NCBI GenBank assembly: GCA_963826505.1
Contig: CAWGXG010000005.1
Span: 434,001-498,000 of the forward strand
Source: CAWGXG01 sp963826505
Lineage (GTDB): Bacteria; Chloroflexota; Anaerolineae; Aggregatilineales; Aggregatilineaceae
Reading direction: 5' to 3'
Length of the DNA stretch: 64,000 nt
Shown: positions 56,239 through 64,000 of the stretch, one piece after another
How the letters are laid out: every line of letters starts with the position of its first letter
Numbering within the stretch: the first letter of the stretch is position 1
Program-made: the position numbers and the translations under genes
Notes under the pieces: generated by a model
What the model was told of the DNA's origin: nothing
Database searches by the model: none
What the model saw: only the letters and a program-made list of their open reading frames with translations

Positions 56239-57513
56239 ATGTGGTACGTCCGGAGTCGGCTGGTACTCCTCGCTATCATTGCACTCGTCATGCTGACCAT
56301 GGCCGGCAAGTCTATCGCCCAGGGCCCCACGGGGACTGCCACGCCGCCACCTGACTCCAGCGGTAATAATCCGGACGGAGGCGACATACCGCCCGACTCA
56401 AGCGACGCCACGGCGACCCAAATTTCCAACGAGGCCACTGCGACGCAGACGATCCTGGACCTCACCGCCACCAGTGATTACTCCACCCAGGCGGCCGTCG
56501 ACGCCATGGCAACCAGCAGTTTCGCGACGCAGGCAGCGATCCAGGCAACGGCCACCGGTCAGTTCTACGCCACTCAAACCGCCACCGTTCAGCCCAAACC
56601 AACCGTGACCTTTCAGCCGCTAGGCGTTGTGTTGCTCGTCGATCCGCGCAGCCCACAAGGGAGTTACAGCCCCAGCGACAATTTGAAATTCTCGGTCCGC
56701 GTGTGGAACACAGGCAATCTGCGCGAGGACCGGCTGATTAACGTGGTGTTGTTGTACGATACCAAGACCTTCCGCCAGCCCGCCGAGGGCAGTATTTCTG
56801 ATAACGGGCAAAGCGATGGGGGTACCATCACCTGGCAGATCGAAGATGGCATCTTCCCCGGCGAAGATAGCGCTAAAGTATTTAGCTTCGACACCGAGAT
56901 TCGCAACGATCTGACCACGAGCACTGAGGGAACGGTGCAGGTGGTGGTCAGCAATCGCGCTGGCGTAGTGTTAGCTCAAACCGATCCGTTGCATATCCCC
57001 GCAGTAGTAGCGGCAGAAGCGACCACCACCGCTCCCCAAAACGGATCAACCGTTCAGGTGCCCCAGGGCGAAGGTCTGTTCCACGACTCAGGTTCGTTTG
57101 CCTTACTGATCGGCCTGTTCTTCAGTCTCGGTTTGATAGGGATTTTCGTGTTGGGGGGTCTGGTGATTTATCTAGCCCGTGAAGATGAATCCAAGGAACA
57201 GGCGTTTACCGGCACTACCGAGATCTTCTTGCTGCTGCTGGTCCTGTTCTCGGTGATTATCATGGGCGTCCAGAACGCTATTGACCGCGAGTCGATCAAC
57301 GCCATCATCGGCGGGATAGTCGGGTATGTTGCAGGACGAGCCAGAAGCCGGGTGAGCCTGCCGCTCGATCTGTTGCGAGGTCGCGATCGTCCTGCTTCCC
57401 CGGAGGCGAGCAACGGCAGCGCGAGTGCCGCCGCTGCAGCGGATGTCTCAGAACCGGAGACGTCCCTGGTGGAAGTGAGCGCTGCCGACACTGGGGAAGA
57501 TTCGACACCGTGA
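56239..57513 (+). CDS. Exported Thr/Ala/Gln-rich membrane protein
   Basis: The 424-residue protein has a signal peptide (LVLLAIIALVMLTMAGKSIAQ) and a low-complexity extracytoplasmic segment to ~125 (ATATQ, STQAAVDAMATSS, ATQAAIQATATG). A beta-sandwich-like domain follows at ~130-260 (FSVRVWNTGNLRED, as in DUF11/CARDB-type domains). Two membrane segments lie near 285-310 and 325-350 (LLIGLFFSLGLIGIFVLGG; IFLLLLVLFSVIIMGVQ), and the tail is cytoplasmic and acidic. Such Thr/Ala/Gln linkers are common in exported Chloroflexota proteins. The function is unknown. The ribosome binding site is poor (GAGGGGGG, about 20 bases upstream). Confidence 0.65.
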   Translation: MWYVRSRLVLLAIIALVMLTMAGKSIAQGPTGTATPPPDSSGNNPDGGDIPPDSSDATATQISNEATATQTILDLTATSDYSTQAAVDAMATSSFATQAAIQATATGQFYATQTATVQPKPTVTFQPLGVVLLVDPRSPQGSYSPSDNLKFSVRVWNTGNLREDRLINVVLLYDTKTFRQPAEGSISDNGQSDGGTITWQIEDGIFPGEDSAKVFSFDTEIRNDLTTSTEGTVQVVVSNRAGVVLAQTDPLHIPAVVAAEATTTAPQNGSTVQVPQGEGLFHDSGSFALLIGLFFSLGLIGIFVLGGLVIYLAREDESKEQAFTGTTEIFLLLLVLFSVIIMGVQNAIDRESINAIIGGIVGYVAGRARSRVSLPLDLLRGRDRPASPEASNGSASAAAAADVSEPETSLVEVSAADTGEDSTP

Positions 57514-57579
57514 GAGCGCTTAGTTAAGCCGCTTGCGGATAACGCCTGCCAGATCACAGCGAGGTCAAGCCATTTCTTG

Positions 57580-57610
57580 AGGGGACAGCGATTCCGGAAA
57601 GCTGTCCCCT
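57580..57610. terminator. Hairpin between convergent genes
   Basis: AGGGGACAGC pairs with GCTGTCCCCT (10 bp) across an 11-base loop between the convergent genes ending at 57513 and 57629. The U-tracts are poor. It probably ends the glycyl radical enzyme operon and the exported protein gene. Confidence 0.55.
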
Positions 57611-57628
57611 TGTCGGCCTAAAATCCGG

Positions 57629-58462
57629 CTAGATGGCCTCTACGGGTCCCGTGGCGTCCTTCTTGGGCGCTGCCCGGCTGTCACCTAACGTCTCGCGGAG
57701 CTGTCGGATCTCGTATTCAAGCCCTTCTGCAATGTAGAGCGTATCCGCACGTTGGCTGATGAAATTCGTTCCCCACTGAATCCAACTGACCGCGCGTTCC
57801 AGGCTGCCACCAATGTAGTGAATACCCACGCCGACCTGCCGCGCCTTGCAGATCGAAATGACGTGCCGGACGCGCTCCTCAAACAGCGGGTGATCGAATT
57901 GTTCGGGGATGCCGTGCGAAATAGTGAAGTCATGCGGCCCGATCAACACGCCGTCTACGCCTTCGACGGCCAGCATATCCGGGAGATTCTCAACTCCGGT
58001 CGGACTCTCGATCATGATGATCAGCACAGCGTTCGGATTGAAGGCGCGCAGGTAGGCCGCCGTTTCGTCGTTCGGAAATTGGCCGTGCTCGACGGCACGC
58101 GCCACGGCTTGCCCCTTCAGTGGCCGGTACTTCACGGCCCCGACCAGCTCGCGCACCTGGGCCACCGTCTCCACGTAGGGCACGATGATGCCGTGCGCGC
58201 CGCCATCCAAGGCCATCGCGGCCAGCGTCGCGGAAGGTTCGGGAATGCGCAGCAAGGGCGCTACGTCATGTGCCGCGTAGGCTTCGCACGCCCAGGCGAG
58301 AGTTTCGCGATTCATCGGGGTGTGTTCATTGTCGATGAATACGTAGTCCAACCCGACTTTCGCAAACAGACGCGGCCAACCGGGCTGATTGTAGCCCGTA
58401 AGGGCCAGACCATAGACGCGCTGGCCGCTGTGCAGTGCTTCGCGAAGTTGCTGTCCTTGCAT
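57629..58462 (-). CDS. HpcH/HpaI-type aldolase
   Basis: This class II (metal-dependent) pyruvate aldolase of 277 residues starts from the ATG at 58462, four bases past the RraA stop. Motifs are FIDNEHTPMN (catalytic His47), IIMIESPTGVENL (metal Glu), GVLIGPHDFTISHG (metal Asp) and GGAHGIIVPYVETVAQVRELV. Relatives cleave 2-keto-3-deoxy acids such as 2-keto-3-deoxy-L-rhamnonate or 4-hydroxy-2-oxo acids to pyruvate and an aldehyde. It is the last gene of the GRE operon. Its substrate is unproven. Confidence 0.88.
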   Translation of the reverse strand: MQGQQLREALHSGQRVYGLALTGYNQPGWPRLFAKVGLDYVFIDNEHTPMNRETLAWACEAYAAHDVAPLLRIPEPSATLAAMALDGGAHGIIVPYVETVAQVRELVGAVKYRPLKGQAVARAVEHGQFPNDETAAYLRAFNPNAVLIIMIESPTGVENLPDMLAVEGVDGVLIGPHDFTISHGIPEQFDHPLFEERVRHVISICKARQVGVGIHYIGGSLERAVSWIQWGTNFISQRADTLYIAEGLEYEIRQLRETLGDSRAAPKKDATGPVEAI

Positions 58463-58466
58463 TGCC

Positions 58467-59192
58467 CTACCCCCTTGCCACGCGCTGGCGAAGCGCATCG
58501 AGCCGCGCGTCGGTTTCGTCGGTGGCTTCACGCAGCGCCTTCAATGAGCCGGGGTGATCGCGCAAAGCCTCCAGAATAATCGCTTCGGCGGCGACGAACT
58601 CCTCCCCGGCGTCCGCCACAGCGCTGGCGATGTCGCGCGGGATGGTCGTCACCCCGTTCAGATCGCCGTGCAGCAGATCGTCGGGGAAAATCGCCATGCC
58701 ACCTACGTGCACCGGGACGTGCACATCGGTGATCGCGCAGTAGCCATGCGCGCTGATCGTGCCACTCGTGAAGACCGGGAACGCCAGCCGCTCGACCTGC
58801 TCCAGATCGCGCCCGGCTCCCGACGTGATCAACCCTACCGCGCCAAACGTCTGGTAGGACGTGCACATAATCTCGCCAAAGGTTGCCGCTTTGACCGGGC
58901 TGTCCAGGTCCTGAAACACCACGACAGGCGGCCCGGAAAGTTCTTCAAAGTGGGCAATATGCGCTGTCAGGTGTTGGTACGCATCGCCCGCGCGCGGCGG
59001 GATGGCAGCGCGAAAGGTCGCCGTCGACGCGAAACCGACCATGGGGGGCAGCGTGGGAAACCCCGCCCGGATACGGTCATCCATAAAGCCTTCGGTCCGC
59101 GCGCGTACCCCGAACAGCTCGATGATGTTGCAGATGGTGGGCGTATCGAACTGGCGCAGTTTTTCTAACACAGCCGGTGTGATGACTGACAT
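58467..59192 (-). CDS. RraA-family aldolase/decarboxylase-like protein
   Basis: The 241-residue protein carries the RraA fold signature: DTPTICNIIELFGVR at the start, KAATFGEIM, and GLITSGAGRDLEQVERLAFPVF with Arg128 and metal ligand Asp129. That pair is typical of 4-hydroxy-4-methyl-2-oxoglutarate aldolase/oxaloacetate decarboxylase members rather than pure RNase E inhibitors. It needs a divalent metal and acts on oxo acids. GGAGAGAG precedes the ATG. It lies 15 bases after the GRE and four before the HpaI-type aldolase. Confidence 0.87.
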   Translation of the reverse strand: MSVITPAVLEKLRQFDTPTICNIIELFGVRARTEGFMDDRIRAGFPTLPPMVGFASTATFRAAIPPRAGDAYQHLTAHIAHFEELSGPPVVVFQDLDSPVKAATFGEIMCTSYQTFGAVGLITSGAGRDLEQVERLAFPVFTSGTISAHGYCAITDVHVPVHVGGMAIFPDDLLHGDLNGVTTIPRDIASAVADAGEEFVAAEAIILEALRDHPGSLKALREATDETDARLDALRQRVARG

Positions 59193-59207
59193 AGCTCTCT
59201 CCTTCGA

Positions 59208-61436
59208 TCAGGACATGTCCGCCGCGAGCACGCGATCGACCACCATCTTCCGGAACTCCGGCGACAAACTGGAGAAATAGGCGCTGAACCCGGTGACGCG
59301 CACCACCAGATCGGGGTAGCGGGTCGGGTCTTCGTAGGCTTCGAGCAGTTTCTGCCGGTCCAGCACGTTCATATTGATCTGCGTGCCGCCCAGCTCGAAA
59401 TGCGTGCGGATCAGGCTGGCAATCTGTACTTGCGCTGCGTCGTCCTGGGCAATGGACGGCTCCAGATCGATTTGCAGCGGCGCGGTGTTGCCATAACCCG
59501 GTTGGACGTAAGCCACGGCCAGCGCCAAAGCCGTGGGCGCGCCATCTTTGCGGAAGCCCGGGTGGGGATTCGCGCCGTGCGAAATCGGATCGCCCGCGAA
59601 ACGCCCGTTGGGCGTCGCGCCCAGCTTACGCCCCATCGCAATCGTCAGCGCCCACGAAAAAATGCCGGGCACCATGCGGAATCCGTTGGGCGTCGGTTTG
59701 GCCGTGACCAGCGCGGTGAATGTTTCGCTGATGCGCCGGGCATAGTCATCCGCGCGCGTGTGGCCATGTCCGTAGCGCGGCACGCTGGCCATCATCAGGC
59801 GGTAGCGTTCGCCGTCAGGACCCGCCCAGTTGGTATCCAACTGCTCCAGCAGCGTTTCCCACGAGAGGCGCTGTTCCTGCACCACGCGCTGATCGATCGC
59901 GGCAAACGAATCCGCCACGGTCGCCAACGCTGAGCCGTCCACGCCCATCAGGTAGAATTCCACGCCGCCATGCGAGGCATCCAACCCCTTTTCGACCGGT
60001 CCGTAGCAGCACAGATCGAGCACCAATTCGGGAAAGACGTCTTGCATATGCGCCAGATGGAAGTCCAGCCCCATCGCCACCACGCTGACCGCGCGTTCAA
60101 GATGATGCACAAATCCGTCCCACAGCGCCGCAACTGAATTCTCAACACGCTCGTCGGCCAGCATCTCGCGCAGCGCCACGTCGAAGACCGTGCCGAAGTT
60201 GATCTTGATGATGTCCATCAGGCTGTATTCGCGCCCGGTGATAGCCGACCAGTGACACCCGGAGTAAGCGCGTTCGCGCGCGGCTTCCAGCGGAACCCCG
60301 TTTTTGGCCGTGCCGCGCACCACGTTGTCGTTACCCAGGAATTTGGGATAGCCCTGCCGGTCTTTGACGATGATCTCGACGCCGCGCCGAAGCAACTCAG
60401 GATCGATCCCTTCGCCGACGCTGACCCCGATGTTCGCGGGGATGTTCAGACGGTGACCAGCTTCCAGCACGAGGTACGAGACTGCGTTCGTCACATCACG
60501 ACCGCTGGCGTCCGGCCCGCCCAATTGAATATAGGCCGTGTCGCGCAGCAGCAGGCATGCGATATGGAAGATCGCTTGCTCGTCGTCCAGCATGCCCGCC
60601 GCCCGATCGCGTTCGTAGTACGGCGTGAGCAATACGTCCAGACGGCCCAGCGCGCCACTGCCATTGAACATGCGAGCCGCCATCTGGTACCACAGCATCC
60701 ACTGGCACGCTTCGCGAAACGTGCGCGGCGGATCGGTGACGAGACGCGCGTTGATCTCGGCCATCTCGATCAGGTTCTGCCGCAAGGTGGGATCTGTTTC
60801 GGTGGCAGCCATGGCGCGCGCCGCTTCCGCGTGACGCGCAATCCAATCCTGGACGCCGTGTACCACCTGGCCGATCCCGTGATAGAAATCGTGGCCGTGC
60901 GGGGCGTTGGCCTTGCGGTAGCTGCGGATCTTCTCCAACAGGCCCTGCCAGCCCAGATCCAGCCCGATCTGCAAATCCTGCGAAAAGTGCTGGCTGCCGC
61001 CGATGCCGTGGATGATCTGGTAACGCTGCTGATCGGGCACCAGATGGCTGTAATCGAAGTCCGGATTCCAGTACGGTTTACGGTAGGACATAAAATTGAA
61101 CATATACGCCCCGGCCAGCGAGCTGATCGGGTCGATATACACCGGGTGATGTTCGAGAAAATCGCGGTAATTGTCGCCTACAGCGCGCGGCCCGAAGAAT
61201 CCGCCAGAGGGATGGTTCGAGCGCGGCTGCCAGCCCTTGAAGATGCAGTCTTTGATCGGCTCGCCAGACCCGCTGACCGCGTCCACGATCTCGCGCAGTT
61301 CGGGCGGCGGCAGCACTACTGCCCAGTCGTCGTGATCCATCGCCCCAAGCACGGCCTGTTTTTCGCGCGTTTGCGCCAGCTTGGTGGTGCGCAGCGCGTC
61401 CAGCCGCTGTTGGTAGGTGAGCGTAACGAGTGCCAT
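59208..61436 (-). CDS. Glycyl radical enzyme of unassigned substrate
   Basis: The 742-residue protein is of the pyruvate formate-lyase superfamily. The radical-bearing Gly716 is in VRVTGFSAYFSSLS, and the active-site Cys394 is in YSGCHWSAITGREY. In dehydratases and many lyases (glycerol, propanediol, hydroxyproline, choline, isethionate types) the Cys is followed by x-Glu, which acts as general base; here the sequence is Cys-His-Trp, so Glu is absent. The middle part is otherwise standard (NGSGALGRLDVLL, YPKFLGNDNVVRG, NFGTVFDVAL). The dedicated activase is encoded immediately upstream (22 bases). It acts in anoxic cytoplasm. The reaction is not predictable; a C-C cleavage, decarboxylation or novel elimination feeding the aldolases encoded next to it is possible. 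Confidence 0.88.
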   Translation of the reverse strand: MALVTLTYQQRLDALRTTKLAQTREKQAVLGAMDHDDWAVVLPPPELREIVDAVSGSGEPIKDCIFKGWQPRSNHPSGGFFGPRAVGDNYRDFLEHHPVYIDPISSLAGAYMFNFMSYRKPYWNPDFDYSHLVPDQQRYQIIHGIGGSQHFSQDLQIGLDLGWQGLLEKIRSYRKANAPHGHDFYHGIGQVVHGVQDWIARHAEAARAMAATETDPTLRQNLIEMAEINARLVTDPPRTFREACQWMLWYQMAARMFNGSGALGRLDVLLTPYYERDRAAGMLDDEQAIFHIACLLLRDTAYIQLGGPDASGRDVTNAVSYLVLEAGHRLNIPANIGVSVGEGIDPELLRRGVEIIVKDRQGYPKFLGNDNVVRGTAKNGVPLEAARERAYSGCHWSAITGREYSLMDIIKINFGTVFDVALREMLADERVENSVAALWDGFVHHLERAVSVVAMGLDFHLAHMQDVFPELVLDLCCYGPVEKGLDASHGGVEFYLMGVDGSALATVADSFAAIDQRVVQEQRLSWETLLEQLDTNWAGPDGERYRLMMASVPRYGHGHTRADDYARRISETFTALVTAKPTPNGFRMVPGIFSWALTIAMGRKLGATPNGRFAGDPISHGANPHPGFRKDGAPTALALAVAYVQPGYGNTAPLQIDLEPSIAQDDAAQVQIASLIRTHFELGGTQINMNVLDRQKLLEAYEDPTRYPDLVVRVTGFSAYFSSLSPEFRKMVVDRVLAADMS

Positions 61437-61458
61437 GATTGACGATCTCCTGAAATCG

Positions 61459-62358
61459 CTAGCCGAGTCCGTATTCCCGGACGATGGCGACGAGTTCGCG
61501 AAAATTCTCGACAGTGTCGGGCAGGCCGTGGGCGGTATAGGTGCGCCCCAGATGCGTATATTTTTGCTCCGCCAGACGGTGAAACGGCAGCAGATCGAGC
61601 GGAATCGGCGCGCCGCGCAGCACCGACAATTCCTGCACGAACTGCGCGATCGCGCGGATGGCTTCTGGCGTATCGTTCACAGTCGGGATCACCGGCGTGC
61701 GAAACAGCAGCGCCACCGGTGACTCCGCCAGTTTGCGCGCGTTCTCCAGGATCAGCGCATTGGGCGCGCCGGTCGCGGCCCGGTGCCGTTCCGAATCCAT
61801 GTGCTTGAGGTCCATCATCACCATGTCGACGTGTGGCAGCAAGCGTTCCAACCGCTCCCAGGGATAATACCCGGCCGTCTCGATCGCGGTGTGGACCCCT
61901 TCCGCCTGGCAGCGTTCCAGCACAGCCGCGAGGAACTCGGTTTGCAGCACGGGCTCCCCGCCGGAAAACGTCACCCCGCCGCCCGAACTGCGGTAGAACG
62001 CGACGTCTTGCAGCACCTCGACCAGAACCGCTTCCACGCTCATCGACCGTCCGATCAGCGCCAGCCCGCCCGCGAAACACGTCTCGACACATTGGCCGCA
62101 AACCGTGCAGCAGTCGCGGTCATACCAACGCTGCCCGTTTTCGAGGTGCTGCGCGTCTTGCTCGCAGACCTTCACGCACTCGCCGCAGCCGATGCATTTC
62201 TCCGGCTCGAACTGGATTTCGGGCTGGGGCCGGATGCCTTCTGGATTATGGCACCAGAAACAGCGCAGCGAACAGCCTTTGAGAAACACAGTCGTGCGAA
62301 TCCCAGGCCCATCATGGATCGAGAAGCGCTGGATGTCGAAAACGGTCCCCAATGCCAT
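61459..62358 (-). CDS. Glycyl radical enzyme activating protein (radical SAM)
   Basis: From the ATG at 62358 (one base past the DHDPS-like stop) this 299-residue protein has the radical SAM motif C29-x3-C33-x2-C36 (GCSLRCFWCHNPE). Two extra 4Fe-4S motifs follow (CIGCGECVKVC; CCTVCGQCVETC), as in activases of glycerol-dehydratase-type GREs. SGGGVTFSGGEPVLQ is the SAM-binding GGE region. It abstracts a hydrogen from Gly716 of the adjacent enzyme. The upstream open frame to 62514 is rejected because it overlaps the preceding gene. Confidence 0.93.
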   Translation of the reverse strand: MALGTVFDIQRFSIHDGPGIRTTVFLKGCSLRCFWCHNPEGIRPQPEIQFEPEKCIGCGECVKVCEQDAQHLENGQRWYDRDCCTVCGQCVETCFAGGLALIGRSMSVEAVLVEVLQDVAFYRSSGGGVTFSGGEPVLQTEFLAAVLERCQAEGVHTAIETAGYYPWERLERLLPHVDMVMMDLKHMDSERHRAATGAPNALILENARKLAESPVALLFRTPVIPTVNDTPEAIRAIAQFVQELSVLRGAPIPLDLLPFHRLAEQKYTHLGRTYTAHGLPDTVENFRELVAIVREYGLG

Positions 62359-62359
62359 G

Positions 62360-63247
62360 CTACATCGCTGCCAGATCCCAAAAACCCACGGACTCGAGAG
62401 CGGCGTGCAGAGCGGCCTTAGCCTCAGGCGACAACGGTACCGAGGGCAGACGCGGCTCGCCGCAGTCGATGCCCAGTAGGCGTACCGTTTCGTACAGCGC
62501 TCCGAAGAAGCCACAGGAAATCAATCGCTCGGTCACGGCGTTCACCCGTTGTTGCAGCGCGACGGCGTCAGCGTGCTGCCCTTTGACCACCAGCGCGCGG
62601 ATTCTGGCATACGCGCCCGGCATATAGTTTAGCGTCGAGCCGATATGGCCGCTCGAATTACACATCGCCGCGAAGACGCTCTGCTCGTCCATCCCGGAGA
62701 AGACCGTCCAGTTGCTGTCGCGCAGCGCGGCGATCTGGCTGAACTCGTACATATTCGGCCCGGTGTACTTGGTGCCCACCACGTTCGGCAGCGCGGACAG
62801 CCGCTTGACGAGTTCGAGCGAGTCAAGCTGCGGGCGCGCGATATACGGGAAAAAGCCCAGATCGGGCACGGCGCTGGCCAGTGTCTCATAATACGCGTAC
62901 ACGCTGTCGATGCCGGAATACAACGGCGGTATGATGCTGCTGAACCCGGCTGCCCCATGCGCCAGTGCGTGGCGCGCCAGGTCGATAGCGTCGGTCAGCG
63001 AAATCGCCCCCACATGGACGATGACCGGAACCCTGCCCTGGACTGTGTTGAGAACGGTCTCGGCGACGAGCTTGCGCTCGGCAACGGATTGGAACACACC
63101 GCTGCCCGTGCTGCCGCAAGCGTAAAAGCCGTTGACGCCCTTGCCCAGGTGGTAATCCACCAGCTTTTCGACGGCGGCAGGGTTGACTTCATTGTTAGTC
63201 GTGAACGGCGTGATAAGCGCGGGCCAAGCACCGAATAATTCGGCCAT
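62360..63247 (-). CDS. Dihydrodipicolinate synthase/N-acetylneuraminate lyase-family aldolase
   Basis: The 295-residue class I aldolase starts at the ATG at 63247 (GGAGGAG upstream). It has the Schiff-base Lys160 in VVGTKYTGPN, Tyr135 in FFPYIARP and the carboxylate-binding GSTGSG (47-52 region; the common form is GSTGE). The family includes lysine biosynthesis, sialic acid lyase and 2-keto-3-deoxy sugar acid aldolases. In this operon a catabolic keto-acid aldolase or dehydratase role is more likely than lysine synthesis. It is coupled to the activase gene by one base. Confidence 0.9.
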   Translation of the reverse strand: MAELFGAWPALITPFTTNNEVNPAAVEKLVDYHLGKGVNGFYACGSTGSGVFQSVAERKLVAETVLNTVQGRVPVIVHVGAISLTDAIDLARHALAHGAAGFSSIIPPLYSGIDSVYAYYETLASAVPDLGFFPYIARPQLDSLELVKRLSALPNVVGTKYTGPNMYEFSQIAALRDSNWTVFSGMDEQSVFAAMCNSSGHIGSTLNYMPGAYARIRALVVKGQHADAVALQQRVNAVTERLISCGFFGALYETVRLLGIDCGEPRLPSVPLSPEAKAALHAALESVGFWDLAAM

Positions 63248-63264
63248 AGGATTCTCCTCCAACG

Positions 63265-64000
63265 TTAGTAGCAACCATAGCGGTTAAGTAATTCCATCAG
63301 GAAAAGATAATTCTCGAAGCTGACCGTAGGCGGGACGGAATGATCGGAATGGTAGATATAGCCCCCACCCCGCATAGCCACCTCGAGCTTGGTGCGCACT
63401 TCCTCTTCGAGTTCGGCCTTTGAGGCGGACATCTTGCGCACGTCGATGTTGCCGAAGAAAACCAGATCGCGCCCGTAGTCGGCTTTCAAAGTGCGCACAT
63501 CCATGGCGCTCTTGGCCTCCAACGGCTGCAACACCTGCACTCCTGCCTCGATCAGGCGCGGGATCACGCTGCGGATATCGCCATCGGTGTGCATGAAATA
63601 GGCGATAGCGTGGCTGTGCAGGTAATCGCCCAGGCGTTTGTGAGCCGGATACACCACCCGATCATACGTGCGCGGCGAGAACATCAGGCCGGTATTCATG
63701 CCCAGGTCATCCACCATGAACAGGCCGTCCGGCACAATCTGTTCCTCACGCGCCCGTTCCAGCGTGGCGATCACCAGATCGACGTGGGTCTCGCACATCT
63801 CCGCGATCAAATCCGGCTCAAGCGCCGTGTTCATCAAAGCGGCGTCAAAGCCGTGCTTGCGCCACGTCGCTTCCCAGGGTCCGTAGACGTGCAGCAGCAC
63901 GTAGCGATCCGACGCGCGCACCTGCTGAAACCTGGCGCCCATTTCTGCCCACGACGGATAGTGCACGAACGGCTCGAAATAGGACACAGTGTGAATGCGG
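63265..64000 (-). CDS. UroD-family protein (N-terminus cut by window edge)
   Basis: At least 244 residues are seen, with the frame open to the right edge. Family members are about 350-400 long, so a third is missing. Visible motifs are FMVDDLGMNTGLMFSPRTY, the active-site HTDGDIRSVIPRLIEAGVQ, FFGNIDVRK and GGGYIYHSDHSVPP, matching the proteins at 26050 and 49525. It is co-transcribed with the aldolase and GRE genes (17 bases upstream of the aldolase start). A GTG at 63987 is an internal codon, not the likely start. Confidence 0.85.
   Translation of the reverse strand, partial: RIHTVSYFEPFVHYPSWAEMGARFQQVRASDRYVLLHVYGPWEATWRKHGFDAALMNTALEPDLIAEMCETHVDLVIATLERAREEQIVPDGLFMVDDLGMNTGLMFSPRTYDRVVYPAHKRLGDYLHSHAIAYFMHTDGDIRSVIPRLIEAGVQVLQPLEAKSAMDVRTLKADYGRDLVFFGNIDVRKMSASKAELEEEVRTKLEVAMRGGGYIYHSDHSVPPTVSFENYLFLMELLNRYGCY

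Noticed and set aside
60252..61442. 396-codon open frame antisense to the glycyl radical enzyme
   Set aside because: It is long, but is a mirror of the GC-rich third positions of a well-identified enzyme; its composition is rich in Arg, His and Val with no motif.
62359..62514. N-terminal extension of the glycyl radical activase
   Set aside because: The extension is Arg/Cys-rich, overlaps the aldolase gene, and precedes the standard family start MALGTVFDIQRFSIHDGPG.

Overview
The window looks like chromosomal DNA of a Chloroflexota bacterium, probably Anaerolineae-like. That is an inference from style, not a marker gene: GC is in the mid to high fifties, ATP-binding LuxR/TPR and cyclase-AAA-TPR regulators are large, secreted proteins carry Thr/Ala/Gln-rich linkers, and sugar operons contain UroD-like proteins and glycyl radical enzymes. 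No rRNA, tRNA, CRISPR array, insertion sequence or phage gene was recognised. The mix of catalase-peroxidase and an oxygen-labile glycyl radical enzyme suggests a facultative or microaerophilic life.

Layout. 1-14.6 kb: katG, a DinB/TPR protein, a methyltransferase, a secreted protein, an HD protein, a 1413-residue cyclase-AAA-TPR protein, a small unknown gene and a LuxR-type regulator broken by five frameshifts. 14.8-26 kb: a secreted protein, a second rhamnulokinase divergent from an SDR dehydrogenase, a membrane protein, an ECF sigma/anti-sigma/secreted protein cluster, a PASTA protein and a thioredoxin-VKOR fusion. 26-50.6 kb: the main catabolic region, almost all on the minus strand. 50.8-57.5 kb: membrane proteins, a YdhY/YdhV-like ferredoxin and tungsten/molybdenum oxidoreductase pair, and a secreted Thr-rich membrane protein. 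57.6-64 kb: a tight six-gene operon around an unusual glycyl radical enzyme, running off the right edge.

The catabolic region holds two parallel sugar cassettes. Cassette A (35.8 to 27.4 kb) reads GntR regulator, ferritin-like protein, permease, fused double sugar-binding protein, ABC ATPase, ribokinase, ribose pyranase. It has a sigma70-like promoter, an operator palindrome and a terminator. Cassette B (49.3 to 35.9 kb) reads DeoR regulator, ferritin-like paralogue, terminator, DeoR-periplasmic-binding-protein fusion regulator (with its own promoter and operator repeats), fused double sugar-binding protein, ATPase, permease, L-rhamnose isomerase, rhamnose mutarotase, creatininase-like protein, rhamnulokinase, esterase, terminator. 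So A probably imports and phosphorylates ribose and B imports L-rhamnose and converts it to rhamnulose-1-phosphate. No rhamnulose-1-phosphate aldolase is present in the window.

The most unusual observations are as follows. Both importers use a binding protein made of two fused, nearly identical 303-codon units. In cassette B both units carry the same one-base frameshift, although differences between the copies are nearly all silent in the frames that would be read across the shift. A ferritin-like paralogue sits beside the regulator in both cassettes. The glycyl radical enzyme lacks the Glu that normally follows its active-site Cys in dehydratases, and it is co-transcribed with three structurally unrelated aldolase-type enzymes and a UroD-like protein.
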